From Desulfobacteraceae bacterium (GTDB taxonomy: Bacteria > Desulfobacterota > Desulfobacteria > Desulfobacterales > UBA2174): a stretch of 36,576 bases of DNA. Positions within the stretch are counted from its first letter, which is position 1. Each line of letters begins with the position of its first letter. Positions 15,923 through 24,543 of the stretch are shown here, in pieces. Made by a program: the position numbers and the translations under genes. The notes below the pieces were generated by a model that saw only the letters and a list, made by a program, of their open reading frames with translations, did no database searches and was not told the origin of the DNA. The DNA lies in the NCBI GenBank assembly GCA_028700185.1, contig JAQVTF010000014.1, forward strand, positions 1-36,576. Reading direction: 5' to 3'.

Positions 15923-17500
15923 TCAGATGCTCAAGCGTTCGATTTTGCGGCCCACCAGCAGTTGATCGAAGATGGCCCGGGTGAGAATCAATGCGGTGAA
16001 CAGGCTGGCCACCACCCCGAGGCTCAAGGTGACGGCAAACCCCTTGACCGGGCCGGTGCCGAACTGAAACAGGACCAGGGCCGCAATCAAGGTGGTGATG
16101 TTGGCATCCATGATGGTGAGGGTGGCGCGCTGGTAACCGGCGTCCACCGAAGCCCGGGGGGATTTGCCCAGGCCCAGCTCCTCCCGGATACGCTCGAAGA
16201 TCAGAACGTTGGCGTCCACCGCCATGCCGATGGTCAGGATGATGCCGGCCATCCCCGGCAGGGTCAGGGTGGCCTGAAAGGCCGCCAGCCCGCCGGCGAT
16301 GAGCAGGATGTTGGCCACCAGGGCCAAATCGGCGATGACGCCGGCCTTGCGGTAGTAAATGGCCATGAAGATCAGCACGAAGACGCCGCCGACGATCATC
16401 GACAGCATGCCGGCGCGAATCGATTCGGACCCCAGCGAAGGCCCGACGCTGCGTTCCTCCTCCAGAATCAACGGCGCGGGCAGGGCGCCGGAGCGCAGCA
16501 CGATGGCCAGGTCACGCGCTTCCTCGGTGGTGAAGCTGCCCGTGATACGGGCCTGGCCCCCCGAGATGCGTTCCTGGATCACCGGCGCGCTGTACACGTT
16601 GCCGTCCAGCACGATGGCCAGGCGCTTTTTGACGTTTTCACCGGTGACGCGTTCGAAAATCTGTCCGCCCTTCTTGTCGAAATCGATGGACACGTAAGGC
16701 TCGTTGTACTGGGAGTCGATCTGCACCCGGGCGTCGGTGAGGTAGGCGCCGGTGAGCAGCGGACGTTTTTTGATCAGATACGGCGTCTTGATGGTGCGGT
16801 TGGTGGCCGCATCACGGGTCACCTCGTAGAGCACCTCGCTGCCCGGCGGCACGTTGCCGTCCAGGGCGGCGGACAGATCGTTGATCTCGTCGACGAGTTT
16901 GAATTCCAGCAACGCGGTGCGGCCGATGAGTTCCTTGGCCCGTTTTTGATCCTTGACCCCGGGCAACTGCAACAGGATCTGGTCATCCCCCTGGCGCCGG
17001 ATGTCCGGCTCGCTGACCCCGAACTGATCGATGCGGTTGCGGATCGTCTCCAGGGCCTGGGCCACCGAAAGGGCTTCGATGTGTTCGATTTCCTTTTCGG
17101 GCAGCGTGAGGACCAGGGTCCGCAGATCGTCGCCCCGTTGGTCGGAAACGATGCGCAAGCCGGTAAAGTCATCGTCCAGAACGGTTTGAAAGGCGTCACT
17201 GGCTTCCTGGCCGGCGATACGGACCTCGATGCGGCGGCCGTCATCCACCTCGATACGCTGGTAGCGGACCCGGGCCTGACGCAGGGCGTCGCGAAGATCG
17301 TCCGCGGTGCGGGCCACGGCCGCTTCGATGGCCTTGTCCCGGTCCACCCTGAACAGCAGATGCATGCCGCCTTGCAGATCCAGGCCCAGGTTGATCCGCT
17401 TGTGGGGCCAAAGGCTGGGATTGAGCGTCGGCAGCACATAGATCACGGCGGCCACCATTACCGCGATGATCACCATCAGACGCCATGAGATACGCTTCAA
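15923..17500 (-). CDS. secD: Protein translocase subunit SecD
   Basis: SecD is the large partner of SecF in the inner membrane. The 525-residue protein has the N-terminal helix (VIIAVMVAAVIYVLPTL), the signature INLGLDLQGGMHLLFRVD, a periplasmic domain with NRIDQFGVSEPDIRRQGDDQILLQLPGV, the P1-head region near residues 250-330, and a membrane domain with MAVDANVLIFERIREELGLGKSP in helix 4 or 5. The start is TTG at 17500, supported by AAAGGAC seven bases upstream. The downstream in-frame Met residues would cut into the first membrane helix. A 170-base gap with a GC-rich hairpin separates it from yajC. Confidence 0.96.
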   Translation of the reverse strand: MKRISWRLMVIIAVMVAAVIYVLPTLNPSLWPHKRINLGLDLQGGMHLLFRVDRDKAIEAAVARTADDLRDALRQARVRYQRIEVDDGRRIEVRIAGQEASDAFQTVLDDDFTGLRIVSDQRGDDLRTLVLTLPEKEIEHIEALSVAQALETIRNRIDQFGVSEPDIRRQGDDQILLQLPGVKDQKRAKELIGRTALLEFKLVDEINDLSAALDGNVPPGSEVLYEVTRDAATNRTIKTPYLIKKRPLLTGAYLTDARVQIDSQYNEPYVSIDFDKKGGQIFERVTGENVKKRLAIVLDGNVYSAPVIQERISGGQARITGSFTTEEARDLAIVLRSGALPAPLILEEERSVGPSLGSESIRAGMLSMIVGGVFVLIFMAIYYRKAGVIADLALVANILLIAGGLAAFQATLTLPGMAGIILTIGMAVDANVLIFERIREELGLGKSPRASVDAGYQRATLTIMDANITTLIAALVLFQFGTGPVKGFAVTLSLGVVASLFTALILTRAIFDQLLVGRKIERLSI

Positions 17501-17567
17501 GGCTCAAGTCCTTTCTTGCTTTGCGAGTGCGGTCAAACAGCCGTGCCCGCGTGGCCCGGATCAGCGC

Positions 17568-17600
17568 CCGCCGACGCAACGCAGACCGGGCGGTCGGCGG
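17568..17600 (-). other. GC-rich stem-loop between yajC and secD
   Basis: The 8-base arms CCGCCGAC (17568-17575) and GTCGGCGG (17593-17600) are perfect complements with a 17-base loop. No T-tract follows on the minus strand, so it is not a clear terminator. It may stabilise the yajC message or lower secDF expression. Nothing else is recognisable in this 170-base gap. Confidence 0.4.
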
Positions 17601-17670
17601 CGAAGGGAAAGATCCGGAACGCGGGCACCCCAATCGTCCTCGGGTGACGACGCTGGTTACGCCGACGGGG

Positions 17671-18039
17671 TTACTTGTCCGTCTTGGTATCGTTGGCTTC
17701 CGCCTTGGCGGGGGCAGGGGCACCGGAAGCACGCACCAGTGCGGCCACATTGCCGCGGTTGACCTTGACGCGCACCTTTTCGGCAATTTCCAGCGTCAGA
17801 GTCGCTTCATCCATGCCGGTGATCCGACCGTGAAGCCCCCCGCTGGTGATGATCCGATCGCCTTTTTTCAATTCGGCGATCATGTTCCGGTGCTCTTTCT
17901 GTTTTTTTTGCTGGGGTCGAATCAGCAGAAAATAGAAAATGACGAACATCAGAATCAAGGGAACGAAAGAGGCGAAACCTCCGGCGGCTCCCTGGGAAGC
18001 GGCGCCTCCCTGGCCCATGGCATAGGCGATATCGATCAA
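17671..18039 (-). CDS. yajC: Preprotein translocase subunit YajC
   Basis: YajC associates with SecDF in the inner membrane. The 122-residue protein has an Ala/Gly-rich N-terminus, one membrane helix followed by the family signature (FVPLILMFVIFYFLLIRPQQKKQKEH), and a small cytoplasmic beta domain (LKKGDRIITSGGLHGRITGM). The C-terminus is an Ala/Lys-rich tail. The start is TTG at 18039, seven bases after a strong AGGGAGG; no better-placed ATG exists before the membrane helix. It is the first gene of the yajC-secD-secF group and has its own promoter about 85 bases upstream. Confidence 0.95.
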   Translation of the reverse strand: MIDIAYAMGQGGAASQGAAGGFASFVPLILMFVIFYFLLIRPQQKKQKEHRNMIAELKKGDRIITSGGLHGRITGMDEATLTLEIAEKVRVKVNRGNVAALVRASGAPAPAKAEANDTKTDK

Positions 18040-18057
18040 ACCGGAACCTCCCTTTCT

Positions 18058-18075
18058 TCAAGCCGCCTTTCGGCG
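18058..18075 (-). other. GNRA-capped hairpin in the yajC leader
   Basis: On the minus strand AGCCGCC-GAAA-GGCGGCT forms a perfect 7-bp stem closed by a GAAA tetraloop, just upstream of the yajC ribosome-binding site. It may affect mRNA stability. No T-tract follows. Confidence 0.45.
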
Positions 18076-18121
18076 GCTCCAAAAATAACGCCCACCGCCA
18101 GCGGCAGGCAAAATCGGGGCT

Positions 18122-18150
18122 GGTATACTGGAAATCACCAGTGGGGTCAA
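18122..18150 (-). promoter_or_regulatory. Sigma70-type promoter for yajC-secD-secF
   Basis: On the minus strand TTGACC (18145-18150) and TATACC (18122-18127) are 17 bases apart. The spacer contains an ACTGG/CCAGT inverted repeat. Transcription would start about 75-80 bases upstream of the yajC TTG. Confidence 0.6.
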
Positions 18151-18197
18151 ATCATTTTGGTTTTTCGAGGTTCATCCGTGGGGCCACATGATATCCT

Positions 18198-18227
18198 GGC
18201 TGGCCGATGGGGCAAAGTCGGCCAGCC
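18198..18227 (-). terminator. Stem-loop after the LysM-like gene
   Basis: Perfect 10-bp arms GGCTGGCCGA and TCGGCCAGCC with a 10-base loop begin eight bases after the stop of the LysM-like gene and upstream of the yajC promoter. No T-tract follows on the minus strand, so it may act as a weak or Rho-assisted terminator or as a 3' stabiliser. Confidence 0.5.
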
Positions 18228-18235
18228 GAGAAAAA

Positions 18236-19012
18236 TCAAGGGGAAGCCAGGAGCCAGAGCGTGTCTCCGTCGAAGCGGATGCGGTCCAGTGCGTTGACGT
18301 CGATCTGGTCCAGCAGGGAGAAAACCGCTTTCATCCGGTAGACGATGATTTTGCTGCGGGGATAGATCAGGTCGATGGACGGGTCCAGGCGACGTTCCCG
18401 CAGGTTGTAGATATAGACCATCCCCTCGGAGAATTTCAGCAACCGCCCAATGCCGCTGCTGGTGCCATTGATCTTGGGTTCGTCGGCCAACGGCGGCAAT
18501 TGGACGCCCTTGGCCTTGAAGTATTCCTTCAGCAGGGCGAAATGAATGTTCCAAAGGTTATCGCCGGGCCGAACGACATGGATGCCGTAAACCTCGGATG
18601 GTGTCGCGGACGCGCCCCGGGCGCCGGTCTCCGATTCCACGATGCGGCCTTCCTTGATGGCGATTTGTCGCTGAATGTCGGCCATGGCAACGGTTTCATC
18701 GCCCAGGCGGATGGTTTCCCGGTCGGTGACGATGGCGTCCATGGCGTTTTTCAGGCCGTAATCGGCCTTGCGTTGGTCCATCAACTGCTTGGCGGTTTCA
18801 TCCTGTTCCAGCGCCTCAAAATCGATCACCGGCGGTTGATGCACCGGTAGCCGTATCCTGGAGGGGTCGGCAGCGGTGGGGCCGGGCGGTGGCTGGGGCG
18901 CTTCCCGCAAAACGCGCACCATGACCAGGCCGATCAGCGCCACCAGCGCCAGAGCGAAAAACCAGGGCTTGGCCGAGCGGCGGTTGGCGGCATGTTGATC
19001 GTTTTCGCTCAT
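18236..19012 (-). CDS. Membrane-anchored protein with LysM-like segment
   Basis: A 258-residue protein of unknown function. The N-terminus is cytoplasmic (MSENDQHAANRRSAKP), followed by one membrane helix (WFFALALVALIGLVMVRVL, residues about 17-35), a Pro-rich linker, and a soluble domain. Inside it, residues about 145-170 read YGIHVVRPGDNLWNIHFALLKEY. That resembles the first half of a LysM peptidoglycan-binding motif, and PRSKIIVYR further on fits the end of such a domain with a large insert. This would place it in the periplasm. It lies 37 bases after rng on the same strand and is probably co-transcribed with it. The LysM reading is moderately supported; the role is unknown. Confidence 0.6.
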   Translation of the reverse strand: MSENDQHAANRRSAKPWFFALALVALIGLVMVRVLREAPQPPPGPTAADPSRIRLPVHQPPVIDFEALEQDETAKQLMDQRKADYGLKNAMDAIVTDRETIRLGDETVAMADIQRQIAIKEGRIVESETGARGASATPSEVYGIHVVRPGDNLWNIHFALLKEYFKAKGVQLPPLADEPKINGTSSGIGRLLKFSEGMVYIYNLRERRLDPSIDLIYPRSKIIVYRMKAVFSLLDQIDVNALDRIRFDGDTLWLLASP

Positions 19013-19049
19013 GGAACTTGCCTCTTTCGACGGAACGCGCCGTCGGTTC

Positions 19050-20528
19050 TCACGCCGCTGCCGGACGGGGCTCGATATGGATGTCGCTTTGCCCCGGTAC
19101 CATCTGGGCCACGCCTTCGATGCTGATGCTGATGTCTCGACGCTGTTCCAGATCGAGCAGTTCCCGACGCTTGCGGTTCAGCAGGTAATGGGCCACCGGC
19201 ACGGGGACCTGGCAGCGGGCCGCAGCGATGTCTCCCTTGAGGGTCTTGAGGCTCAACTGACGCAGAAAGGCAACGGCCAGGGTCTCCGCCGTGGGGGTCA
19301 ACCCGCGCCCCCCGCAGTGGGGGCAGGTGGTATAGCCGCCGAAAACGATGGAGGGCCGCAGGCGTTGCCGGCTCATCTCCATCAGCCCGAACTTGGAGAT
19401 GCGCCCCACCCGGGTGCGGGCCTTGTCGATTTTCAAATGATCCTTCAGGGCTTTTTCCACCGCGTTGCGATGTTTGGTTTCACGCATGTCGATAAAATCC
19501 AGGACGATCAATCCCCCCAGGTCCCGTAGGCGAAGTTGCCGGGCGATCTCTTCGGCGGCCTCCAGGTTGGTTTGAAGGGCGGTCTCTTCGATGGAGCGCT
19601 GCTGGGTCGCCTTGCCCGAGTTGACGTCGATGGCCACCAGGGCTTCGGTTTGATCGATGACGATGGAACCGCCGGATTTCAGCGGCACCCGGTTTTCGTA
19701 CACCGAGGCGATCTGTTCTTCGAGTTGGAATTTGGTGAACAGCGGTTTGGCGCCCTTGTAGAGCTTTACGCTCTGGACCTGCTTGGGGGCGATGATCTGC
19801 ATGAACTTGCGTGCTTCCTGATAGACATTCGGGTCATCGATCATCACCTCGTCCACGTCCGGGGTGAAGTAGTCCCGCAGCGAGCGCAGCACCAGGTTGC
19901 GCTCCTTGTAGAGCAGGGCGGGGGTGGGCACTTTCATCACCATGTCCTTGATGCTGCGCCACAGCCGCATCAGGGTGTTGAAATCCTTGGTGATGGATGT
20001 TTTGGTGCATCCCTCGCCGGCCGTTCGCACGATGACGCCGAAATTCTCCGGCAGCTTGATGCCGGTGATGATCTCCTTGAGACGGCTGCGTTCCTCCTCG
20101 GACTCGATTTTGCGTGAGATGCCCCGGCTGTCGCTGCCGGGCATCAACACGACGAAGCGACCCGGCAGGCTGATGTAGGTGGTCAGCATGGCCCCTTTTT
20201 TGTTGATGGGGTCCTTTTCCACCTGCACCATGAGTTCCTGGCCTTTGCGGACCAGGTGATTGATGGAATGGTCCCCTTCCCGGTGGGGCTGGTGGTAGTC
20301 GGGATGGATCTCCTGCAACTGCAGAAAACCGTGACGTTCGGCGCCGTACTCCACAAAGACGGCCTGGAGACTCGGTTCAATGCGAACGATGACCCCTTTG
20401 TAGATATTGCCATGGGTGATCTCGCGGGTGGCACTTTCGATGTGAAACTCTTCCAGTTTGCTGTCGGTGACCTTGGCGATGCGGCATTCCTCGGTGTCGA
20501 CGGCGTTGATCAGGATATTGCTGCTCAT
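19050..20528 (-). CDS. rng: Ribonuclease G (Rne/Rng family)
   Basis: RNase G is a 5'-end-dependent endoribonuclease that processes rRNA and mRNA. The 492-residue length fits RNase G, not the much longer RNase E, since no C-terminal scaffold domain follows. The N-terminal S1 domain (NIYKGVIVRIEPSLQAVFVEYGAERHGFLQLQEI) is followed by the RNase-H-like and DNase-I-like catalytic parts, with VAIDVNSGKATQQ and GGLIVLDFIDM carrying the Mg2+-binding aspartates. The zinc-link TTCPHCGGRGLTP is next, then a C-terminal region. ATG 20528 is chosen for its GAGGAAG site and the canonical MSSNILINA start. It is divergent from leuS. Confidence 0.95.
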   Translation of the reverse strand: MSSNILINAVDTEECRIAKVTDSKLEEFHIESATREITHGNIYKGVIVRIEPSLQAVFVEYGAERHGFLQLQEIHPDYHQPHREGDHSINHLVRKGQELMVQVEKDPINKKGAMLTTYISLPGRFVVLMPGSDSRGISRKIESEEERSRLKEIITGIKLPENFGVIVRTAGEGCTKTSITKDFNTLMRLWRSIKDMVMKVPTPALLYKERNLVLRSLRDYFTPDVDEVMIDDPNVYQEARKFMQIIAPKQVQSVKLYKGAKPLFTKFQLEEQIASVYENRVPLKSGGSIVIDQTEALVAIDVNSGKATQQRSIEETALQTNLEAAEEIARQLRLRDLGGLIVLDFIDMRETKHRNAVEKALKDHLKIDKARTRVGRISKFGLMEMSRQRLRPSIVFGGYTTCPHCGGRGLTPTAETLAVAFLRQLSLKTLKGDIAAARCQVPVPVAHYLLNRKRRELLDLEQRRDISISIEGVAQMVPGQSDIHIEPRPAAA

Positions 20529-20568
20529 GGTATCTTCCTCGGATGGTTTTGGACTGTTTTCGCCCGAA

Positions 20569-20598
20569 AGCATAATGGGATTGACGCGTGCAAGTCAA
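20569..20598 (-). promoter_or_regulatory. Sigma70-type promoter for rng
   Basis: On the minus strand TTGACT (20593-20598) and TATGCT (20569-20574) are 18 bases apart. The -35 box is one arm of a TTGAC-N8-GTCAA inverted repeat (20581-20598), which could be a regulator site. Confidence 0.55.
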
Positions 20599-20709
20599 AC
20601 CCTTTGTCGTCGGCCCTCGGATGCCTGCCCCGGTCCCCGTGCACCCAGGGGGATCGCCGTTATCGGCCGCTTGTTATTTGACGGCCATTGTGGCATGAGA
20701 TGAGCCGAT

Positions 20710-20746
20710 GCCGGCGCGTTGGGCGCCGGCGGTTTTGCTCGTTTTT
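20710..20746 (+). terminator. Attenuator-like intrinsic terminator in the leuS leader
   Basis: GCCGGCGC (20710-20717) and GCGCCGGC (20723-20730) form a perfect 8-bp stem with a GTTGG loop. T-rich sequence follows on the plus strand (TTTT at 20733 and six Ts at 20742-20747). No plus-strand gene ends here, since rng runs the other way, so the structure lies in the leader of leuS. An alternative pairing, GGCAT (20692-20696) with ATGCC (20708-20712), would disrupt its base. Confidence 0.55.
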
Positions 20747-20813
20747 TCGAATTTTCGGGCCACTGCCCCCGCGCGGCGGCGGCGGCGGCGGACCGGCAAA
20801 GGAATCATCGAGG

Positions 20814-23396
20814 ATGGAAGAACGCTACAGCCCGCAAGACATCGAAACCAAGTGGCAGCAACGCTGGCAGGACCAGGGCCTGTTCCAGGTTGAAGTCGAT
20901 ACCCGGCGCCCCAAATATTACCTTTTGGAAATGTTTCCCTATCCCTCGGGCAAGATCCACATGGGGCACGTCCGAAACTATACCATCGGCGACGTGGTGG
21001 CGCGCTACAAGCGCATGGCCGGTTTCAACGTCTTGCACCCCATGGGATGGGACGCCTTCGGCATGCCGGCGGAAAACGCCGCCATCGCCAATCAGACCCA
21101 TCCGGCGCGCTGGACCTACGAGAACATCGCCGCCATGCGCGCTCAGCTTCAGCGTCTCGGGTTCTCCTATGACTGGGACCGGGAGCTGGCCACCTGCCGG
21201 CCAGAATACTACCGCTGGGAGCAGTGGCTCTTCATCCAGATGTACAAGCGCGGCATGGCCTACCGCAAGGAATCCTTCGTCAACTGGTGCGAAACCTGCA
21301 CTACGGTGCTGGCCAACGAACAGGTGGAGGCGGGGATGTGCTGGCGCTGTGGTGAGCCGGTGCGTCAGAAAAGGCTCGCCCAGTGGTTTTTGCGCATCAC
21401 CGACGAGGCCGAAGATCTCCTTCGGTACTGCGACCGGCTGCCGGGGTGGCCCGACAAGGTCCTGACGATGCAAAAAAACTGGATCGGCCGCAGCGAAGGG
21501 GCGGAGGTCCGCTTTGCCGTGGCCGATGCCGAGGCGGCCATTACGGTTTTCACCACGCGGCCCGACACCCTCTTTGGCGCCACCTTCATGTGTTTGGCGC
21601 CCGAGCATCCGCTGGTGGCCGAGCTGTCGGCCGGCACCGACCACGCCGAGGCCGTGGCGGCCTTTGTCGAGCGCATCGCCCTCCAAGAGCGCAGTGCCCG
21701 GGCTCTGGAAACCTATGAGAAGGAAGGGGTCTTTCTCGGTCGCTACTGCATCAACCCGGCCAACGGGCGGCGCATGCCGATCTTCACGGCCAATTTCGCC
21801 CTGATGGAATACGGCACCGGGGCGGTGATGTCGGTGCCGGCCCACGACCAGCGCGACATGGATTTCGCCCGCAAATACGATCTGCCGGTGGTGGTGGTGG
21901 TTCAGCCCGAAGGGGCGACCCTCACCGCCGATGGGCTCACCGAGGCTTATACCGGCCCGGGAAAGATGGTCCACAGCGGCGCCTATGACGGGATGGACAA
22001 CGAAACGGTCAAAGGGGCCATCGTCGCCGATCTCGCCCGGAAGGACCTGGCGCGTCACACGGTGAGCTACCGCCTCCGGGACTGGGGCATCTCGCGTCAA
22101 CGTTACTGGGGGGCGCCGATTCCCATGATCCACTGTCCCCACTGCGGGATCGTGCCGGTCCCCGAGGACCAGTTGCCCGTGGTCCTGCCCGAGGACGCCG
22201 ATCTGCTCGAGGGCGGGCGCAGCCCCCTCGGCGTACTGGAGCGCTTCGTGGAGACCACATGCCCGATTTGCGGTGCGGCGGCCCGACGAGACACCGACAC
22301 CATGGACACCTTCGTGGAGTCCTCCTGGTACTTCGAGCGTTACTGTAGCCCCCGCTACGAGGAGGGGATGTTCGACCCGGCGGCCGTTGCCTACTGGATG
22401 CCGGTGGACCAGTACATCGGCGGGGTGGAGCACGCGATATTGCACCTGCTCTATTCGCGCTACTTCACGAGAATTTTGAAACACTTCGATCTGGTGGACT
22501 ACAAGGAGCCGTTCACCCGGTTGTTGACCCAGGGCATGGTGTGCAAGGAGACCTACCGCTGCCCCCAGCACGGTTTTCTCTTCCCGGAGGAAATCGACGA
22601 GGCGGGCTGTTGTCGTCGCTGTGGTCAGGTCGCCGAGGTGGGCCGGGTGGAGAAGATGTCCAAGTCGAAGAAAAACGTCGTGGATCCCAACCTGCTCCTC
22701 GACCAGTACGGTGCCGACACCACACGGTTGTTCTGCCTGTTTGCCGCGCCCCCGGAGCGTGACCTGGAGTGGAGTGCCCAGGGCGTGGAGGGCGCTTACC
22801 GCTTCCTGAACCGGGTCTGGCGCCTGGTGTATGCCTGGCGGGAACGCATCCGCCAGGCAACGGCCTACGACGGGCCGCTGGCGGATCTGAGCGATCCCTT
22901 GCGCTCCCTTTTTCAAAAGACCCACCAGACCATCCAGCGGGTCACGCATGACATCGAGAACCGGTTTCATTTCAACACGGCCATCAGCGCGGTGATGGAA
23001 CTGGTGAATCAGTTGGGAACCGTACCGGTGGACGGTGACGGCGATGCGCGAACCGAAGCCGTGGTGCGCTCGGCGGTGGAGGCGGTGGTGGTGCTGCTCT
23101 CTCCCATGGTGCCGCACATCGCAGAGGAGTTGTGGCATACCCTGGGGCAGTCGGGCAGCGTGCTGGAAGCCGCCTGGCCTCGATGGCGTGCCGACGCGCT
23201 GACCGTGGACACGGTGACGGTGGTGGTCCAGGTCAACGGCAAGCTGCGGGGGCGCTTCGAGGCGCCGGCCGGCACCGACGAGGACCAGCTGAAGCAGTTG
23301 GCGCTGGCCGATGCCAAGGTGGCGGCATTCATGGGCGACAAGCCGGTGCGCAAGATGATCGTGGTACCGGACAAACTGGTGAACATCGTTGTCTAA
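20814..23396 (+). CDS. leuS: Leucyl-tRNA synthetase
   Basis: LeuRS charges tRNA-Leu. The 860-residue protein is full length for bacteria. The class I HIGH motif appears as HMGH (residues 49-52, in [20 protein letters not shown]). The CP1 editing domain with the threonine-rich [15 protein letters not shown] and the [19 protein letters not shown] region is intact. The zinc-like CPHCG and CPICG pairs are present, KMSKS is at 614-618 ([13 protein letters not shown]), and the anticodon-binding and C-terminal domains follow. ATG 20814 has AAAGGAA ten bases upstream. The in-frame extension upstream is low-complexity (a GGC run giving poly-Gly) and is rejected as coding. It is followed after 12 bases by lptE. 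Confidence 0.98.
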   Translation: MEERYSPQDIETKWQQRWQDQGLFQVEVDTRRPKYYLLEMFPYPSGKIHMGHVRNYTIGDVVARYKRMAGFNVLHPMGWDAFGMPAENAAIANQTHPARWTYENIAAMRAQLQRLGFSYDWDRELATCRPEYYRWEQWLFIQMYKRGMAYRKESFVNWCETCTTVLANEQVEAGMCWRCGEPVRQKRLAQWFLRITDEAEDLLRYCDRLPGWPDKVLTMQKNWIGRSEGAEVRFAVADAEAAITVFTTRPDTLFGATFMCLAPEHPLVAELSAGTDHAEAVAAFVERIALQERSARALETYEKEGVFLGRYCINPANGRRMPIFTANFALMEYGTGAVMSVPAHDQRDMDFARKYDLPVVVVVQPEGATLTADGLTEAYTGPGKMVHSGAYDGMDNETVKGAIVADLARKDLARHTVSYRLRDWGISRQRYWGAPIPMIHCPHCGIVPVPEDQLPVVLPEDADLLEGGRSPLGVLERFVETTCPICGAAARRDTDTMDTFVESSWYFERYCSPRYEEGMFDPAAVAYWMPVDQYIGGVEHAILHLLYSRYFTRILKHFDLVDYKEPFTRLLTQGMVCKETYRCPQHGFLFPEEIDEAGCCRRCGQVAEVGRVEKMSKSKKNVVDPNLLLDQYGADTTRLFCLFAAPPERDLEWSAQGVEGAYRFLNRVWRLVYAWRERIRQATAYDGPLADLSDPLRSLFQKTHQTIQRVTHDIENRFHFNTAISAVMELVNQLGTVPVDGDGDARTEAVVRSAVEAVVVLLSPMVPHIAEELWHTLGQSGSVLEAAWPRWRADALTVDTVTVVVQVNGKLRGRFEAPAGTDEDQLKQLALADAKVAAFMGDKPVRKMIVVPDKLVNIVV

Positions 23397-23408
23397 GGGA
23401 AGGGCGGC

Positions 23409-23918
23409 ATGAGAGCGCAGCGCGGATGGGTGTGGCTCGGCTTGATCGGCTTGGCCTTGGTGGCCGCTTCGTGTGGGTACCGTTTCGTCGGCGGGGAGCC
23501 GTTACCGGGCGACGTTCGGCGCATCTTCGTGCCCATGGCGGAAAACCGGACCGCCGAGAGTGGAATGGAGGCCGTGGTGACCAACGCGTTGCGCCGGGAA
23601 ATTATTCGTCGGGGATTGACGGTCTGCGCCCATCGCGCCGGCGCCGATGCCGCTCTCACGGCCGCCGTCGTGCGCGCCTCCGGCGACACCATCACCCGCG
23701 AGACAACGGTCACCGCCCTGGAGCGGCAAGCGTCACTGACGGTGGTGGTGTCCTTTACCGGTGCCGAGGGCACGCGCCGTCGCACGGTCACGACCTGGGA
23801 AACCTACGCGGTAACGGGGGATCGCAGCGCCATGGACCACCAGCGGCGCTTGGCCCTGGAAGAGGCGGCGGATCGCCTGGCCCAGAAGGTGCTCACCGAT
23901 CTTTCCGCTGATTTCTAA
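23409..23918 (+). CDS. lptE: LPS-assembly lipoprotein LptE
   Basis: LptE plugs the LptD outer-membrane barrel that inserts lipopolysaccharide. The 169-residue protein has a lipoprotein signal peptide ending in LALVAASC (Cys22), directly followed by the family signature GYRFVGG. The body is LptE/RlpB-like: IFVPMAENRTAESGMEAVVTNALRREIIRRG, then beta strands, and LALEEAADRLAQKVLTDL at the end. The leuS-lptE order is widespread in Gram-negative bacteria and supports the call. It indicates an outer membrane with LPS. Confidence 0.9.
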   Translation: MRAQRGWVWLGLIGLALVAASCGYRFVGGEPLPGDVRRIFVPMAENRTAESGMEAVVTNALRREIIRRGLTVCAHRAGADAALTAAVVRASGDTITRETTVTALERQASLTVVVSFTGAEGTRRRTVTTWETYAVTGDRSAMDHQRRLALEEAADRLAQKVLTDLSADF

Positions 23919-23946
23919 ATGCTCACCCGGCCAACCAACAAAAGCG

Positions 23947-23992
23947 GCCGGCCATCGGTTTCCCTCCAGAGGGCGCGTACCGATGCCGGCCG
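23947..23992. terminator. Hairpin between convergent lptE and rpsT
   Basis: GGCCGGCCATCGGT (23947-23960) pairs with ACCGATGCCGGCC (23980-23992) with one bulged base and a 19-base loop. It lies in the 101-base gap between the two convergent stop codons. No strong T-tract is present on either strand, so it may be a bidirectional, less efficient terminator. Confidence 0.5.
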
Positions 23993-24019
23993 AGTCGGAA
24001 CAGGGCGGGGAACAGCGGG

Positions 24020-24283
24020 TTATCGATTGGCTGCGTTGATCTGACGCGCCAGGCGAGAAATCTTGCGGGCCGCCGTCCGTTTATGAATCACGCCTTTCTT
24101 GGCGGCCTTGGCAATGGTGGACTGGGCCGCCTTGAACTGAGCCAAAGCGTCGGCAGGATTCTCCGCTACGGCGGCACGAGTCGCCTTGGTGACATTCTTA
24201 ACCCGGGTTTTGACCATCCGGTTCCGCAACCGCCGTTCCTGGCTTTGACGGGCGCGTTTGATGGAAGACTTGTGATTGGCCAC
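24020..24283 (-). CDS. rpsT: 30S ribosomal protein S20
   Basis: S20 binds 16S rRNA early in 30S assembly. The 87-residue, highly basic, all-helical protein begins ANHKSSIKRARQSQERRLRN and ends AARKISRLARQINAANR, both canonical. The start is GTG at 24283 with a perfect AAAGGAG upstream; the frame continues 11 codons further without support. It is monocistronic, with a strong promoter on the minus strand. Confidence 0.97.
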   Translation of the reverse strand: MANHKSSIKRARQSQERRLRNRMVKTRVKNVTKATRAAVAENPADALAQFKAAQSTIAKAAKKGVIHKRTAARKISRLARQINAANR

Positions 24284-24349
24284 GGTAAAACACTCCTTTC
24301 GACCGATCTGGATCATTCAATTGATAGATATCGCTTACTTAAAAGAGAG

Positions 24350-24379
24350 CTGATACTGCAATCGGCGGCGGTTTGTCAA
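24350..24379 (-). promoter_or_regulatory. Sigma70-type promoter for rpsT
   Basis: On the minus strand TTGACA (24374-24379, perfect) and TATCAG (24350-24355) are 18 bases apart, about 70 bases before the rpsT GTG. Confidence 0.6.
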
Positions 24380-24407
24380 GAAAAACAAGTCGAGGCGTCG
24401 CCACCGA

Positions 24408-24437
24408 TTGACGCTTGGTGGTTTTTTATTTTATACC
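24408..24437 (+). promoter_or_regulatory. Sigma70-type promoter for the ftsB-like gene cluster
   Basis: TTGACG (24408-24413) and TATACC (24432-24437) are 18 bases apart, with a T-rich spacer. They lie about 110 bases upstream of the FtsB/DivIC-like gene and diverge from the rpsT promoter. Confidence 0.5.
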
Positions 24438-24543
24438 GATTCTGCTCTTATCCCGTCATCGGCTTCATCGATCCCGTGACCGGAACCCGCACCGACTGTC
24501 AGCCCGAAACCATGGATGCCATCGCGGCCACAGGAACCTGGAA

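Noticed and set aside
15869-17488. Plus-strand open frame (539 codons) over secD
   Set aside because: Shadow of secD; high His, Gln and Asp content and no recognisable domain.
17501-17670. tRNA or small RNA gene between secD and yajC
   Set aside because: No cloverleaf or TTCGA T-loop found; only a GC hairpin is visible.
20529-20813. T-box riboswitch upstream of leuS
   Set aside because: The leader before the terminator is too short, and no T-box sequence or specifier loop is visible.
20771-20813. N-terminal extension of LeuRS encoded by the GGC run
   Set aside because: It would add a poly-Gly stretch and an atypical N-terminus; ATG 20814 has the ribosome site and the conserved start.
20805-23138. 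Long antisense open frame (777 codons) opposite leuS
   Set aside because: Explained by GC-rich third-position bias on the leuS strand; no family features and no ribosome site.
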